Assembly (NCBI GenBank): GCA_013203855.1
Contig: JABMPG010000157.1
Coordinates: 1 to 5,378 of the forward strand
Length of the DNA: 5,378 bases
Direction: 5' to 3'
Source of the DNA: a bacterium
Lineage (GTDB): Bacteria; Sumerlaeota; Sumerlaeia; UBA8349
The position numbers and the translations under genes were made by a program. Below the pieces are notes generated by a model. The model ran no database searches and was not told where the DNA came from. It saw only the letters and a list, made by a program, of their open reading frames with translations. Shown one piece after another: positions 4,919 through 5,378 of the stretch (position 1 is the stretch's first letter; every line of letters begins with the position of its first letter).

Positions 4919-5378
4919 ATGACTCTGGAACCGCAGATTCAGGAGAAAATCGAACGCTGGATACAACCGCCTTACGATGAGAAGACCCGTGAGGAAATCC
5001 GGCATCTCGTCGAAGCGGGGAATGAGAAGGAACTTTACGAACGCTTCTATGCAGAACTGCAATTCGGAACCGGCGGGCTTCGCGGCATCATGGGCGCGGG
5101 TCTGAACCGCATGAACAAGTATACCGTGGCCCGGGCCACACAGGGGCTGGCCGACTATCTAAAAGAACACGGGGATAACCGCGACGATCTTTCCGTCTGC
5201 ATCGCATTCGACTCGCGCCACGGATCGACCGAATTCGCACGCGACGCCGCATCGGTTCTCGCGGGTAACGGAATCAGGACCTTTCTCTTTCCTGAATTGC
5301 GCCCGACCCCGGAACTGAGTTTTGCGGTCCGTCACCTGAAGGCGTCTGCCGGTATCGTAGTGACGGCCAGCCACAATC
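4919..5378 (+). CDS. alpha-D-phosphohexomutase (phosphoglucomutase/phosphomannomutase, PgcA-like), N-terminal part
   Basis: The frame runs from ATG 4919 off the right edge, giving 153 codons of a protein that in this subgroup is usually about 550-600 residues. The family moves phosphate between C6 and C1 of hexoses through a phosphoserine enzyme, linking glycolysis with glycogen and cell-envelope sugars. Visible features are the N-terminal helical lead-in typical of the long PgcA/PGM2-like group (WIQ near residue 15, then DEKTREEI), ELQFGTGGLRGIMGAGLNRMN (residues 47-67, the conserved substrate-loop region), IAFDSRHGS (about 102-110) and TASHN (149-153), whose Ser151 is the phosphorylated catalytic residue. 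The window stops immediately after it. AGGAG (4907-4911), 7 bases upstream, supports the start. Glucose versus mannose phosphate preference cannot be told because the sugar-binding and C-terminal domains are missing. Confidence 0.93.
   Translation, partial: MTLEPQIQEKIERWIQPPYDEKTREEIRHLVEAGNEKELYERFYAELQFGTGGLRGIMGAGLNRMNKYTVARATQGLADYLKEHGDNRDDLSVCIAFDSRHGSTEFARDAASVLAGNGIRTFLFPELRPTPELSFAVRHLKASAGIVVTASHN

Noticed and set aside
4732..4980. 82-codon plus-strand frame in the divergent region, a possible small gene or leader peptide
   Set aside because: It starts at TTG without a ribosome binding site, covers the promoter, and runs out of frame into the phosphosugar mutase gene. No family resemblance.
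1..5378. Search for mobile element, toxin-antitoxin, CRISPR, tRNA or defence system
   Set aside because: No transposase or integrase motifs, no array of spaced direct repeats, no tRNA-like cloverleaf and no small paired genes were seen; every gene belongs to a known family and the remaining gaps are short.

Overview
The window looks like a piece of a moderately GC-rich bacterial chromosome. It holds six protein genes, two of them cut by the window edges. The layout is compact, and there is no sign of a mobile element, prophage, CRISPR array, tRNA or rRNA. LepA places it in Bacteria. The mix of a GH29 fucosidase, a membrane-anchored SGNH hydrolase and a PgcA-type phosphosugar mutase would fit a polysaccharide-degrading lineage, for example in the PVC group or a neighbouring candidate phylum. 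That placement is a low-confidence inference, not something the sequence proves.

Layout. Positions 1-729 (+) are the C-terminal 242 residues of a GH29 alpha-L-fucosidase, followed by a probable rho-independent terminator (738-772). A candidate sigma70 promoter (785-813) and a hairpin (817-858) that covers the likely ribosome binding site lead into a tight plus-strand cluster. It contains an SGNH/GDSL-like hydrolase with an N-terminal membrane helix (863-1906), elongation factor 4/LepA (1908-3704, 1 base after the previous stop) and a CYTH-domain tripolyphosphatase-type protein (3711-4178, 6 bases after the lepA stop). Facing this cluster tail to tail, 22 bases away, is a YfcE/MJ0936-type metallophosphoesterase on the minus strand (4201-4710). 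It starts at TTG behind a very strong Shine-Dalgarno sequence. A 208-base divergent region (4711-4918) carries overlapping candidate promoters for both strands and a bulged inverted repeat. The window ends inside an alpha-D-phosphohexomutase gene (4919 onward, +), directly after its catalytic TASHN motif.

How the genes may work together. The fucosidase trims fucosylated glycans. The SGNH protein probably acts at or outside the membrane on an ester, perhaps an acyl group on a glycan. The phosphosugar mutase feeds hexose phosphates into central or cell-envelope metabolism. LepA is a translation factor. CYTH and YfcE-type proteins are small intracellular phosphohydrolases of uncertain physiological substrate. 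The SGNH-lepA-CYTH linkage is the least expected association, since lepA is often followed by lepB (signal peptidase I). I see no convincing new defence, mobile or RNA-guided system here. The main points for a second look are the regulatory structures in the two leaders, the operon composition and a six-proline run in LepA.
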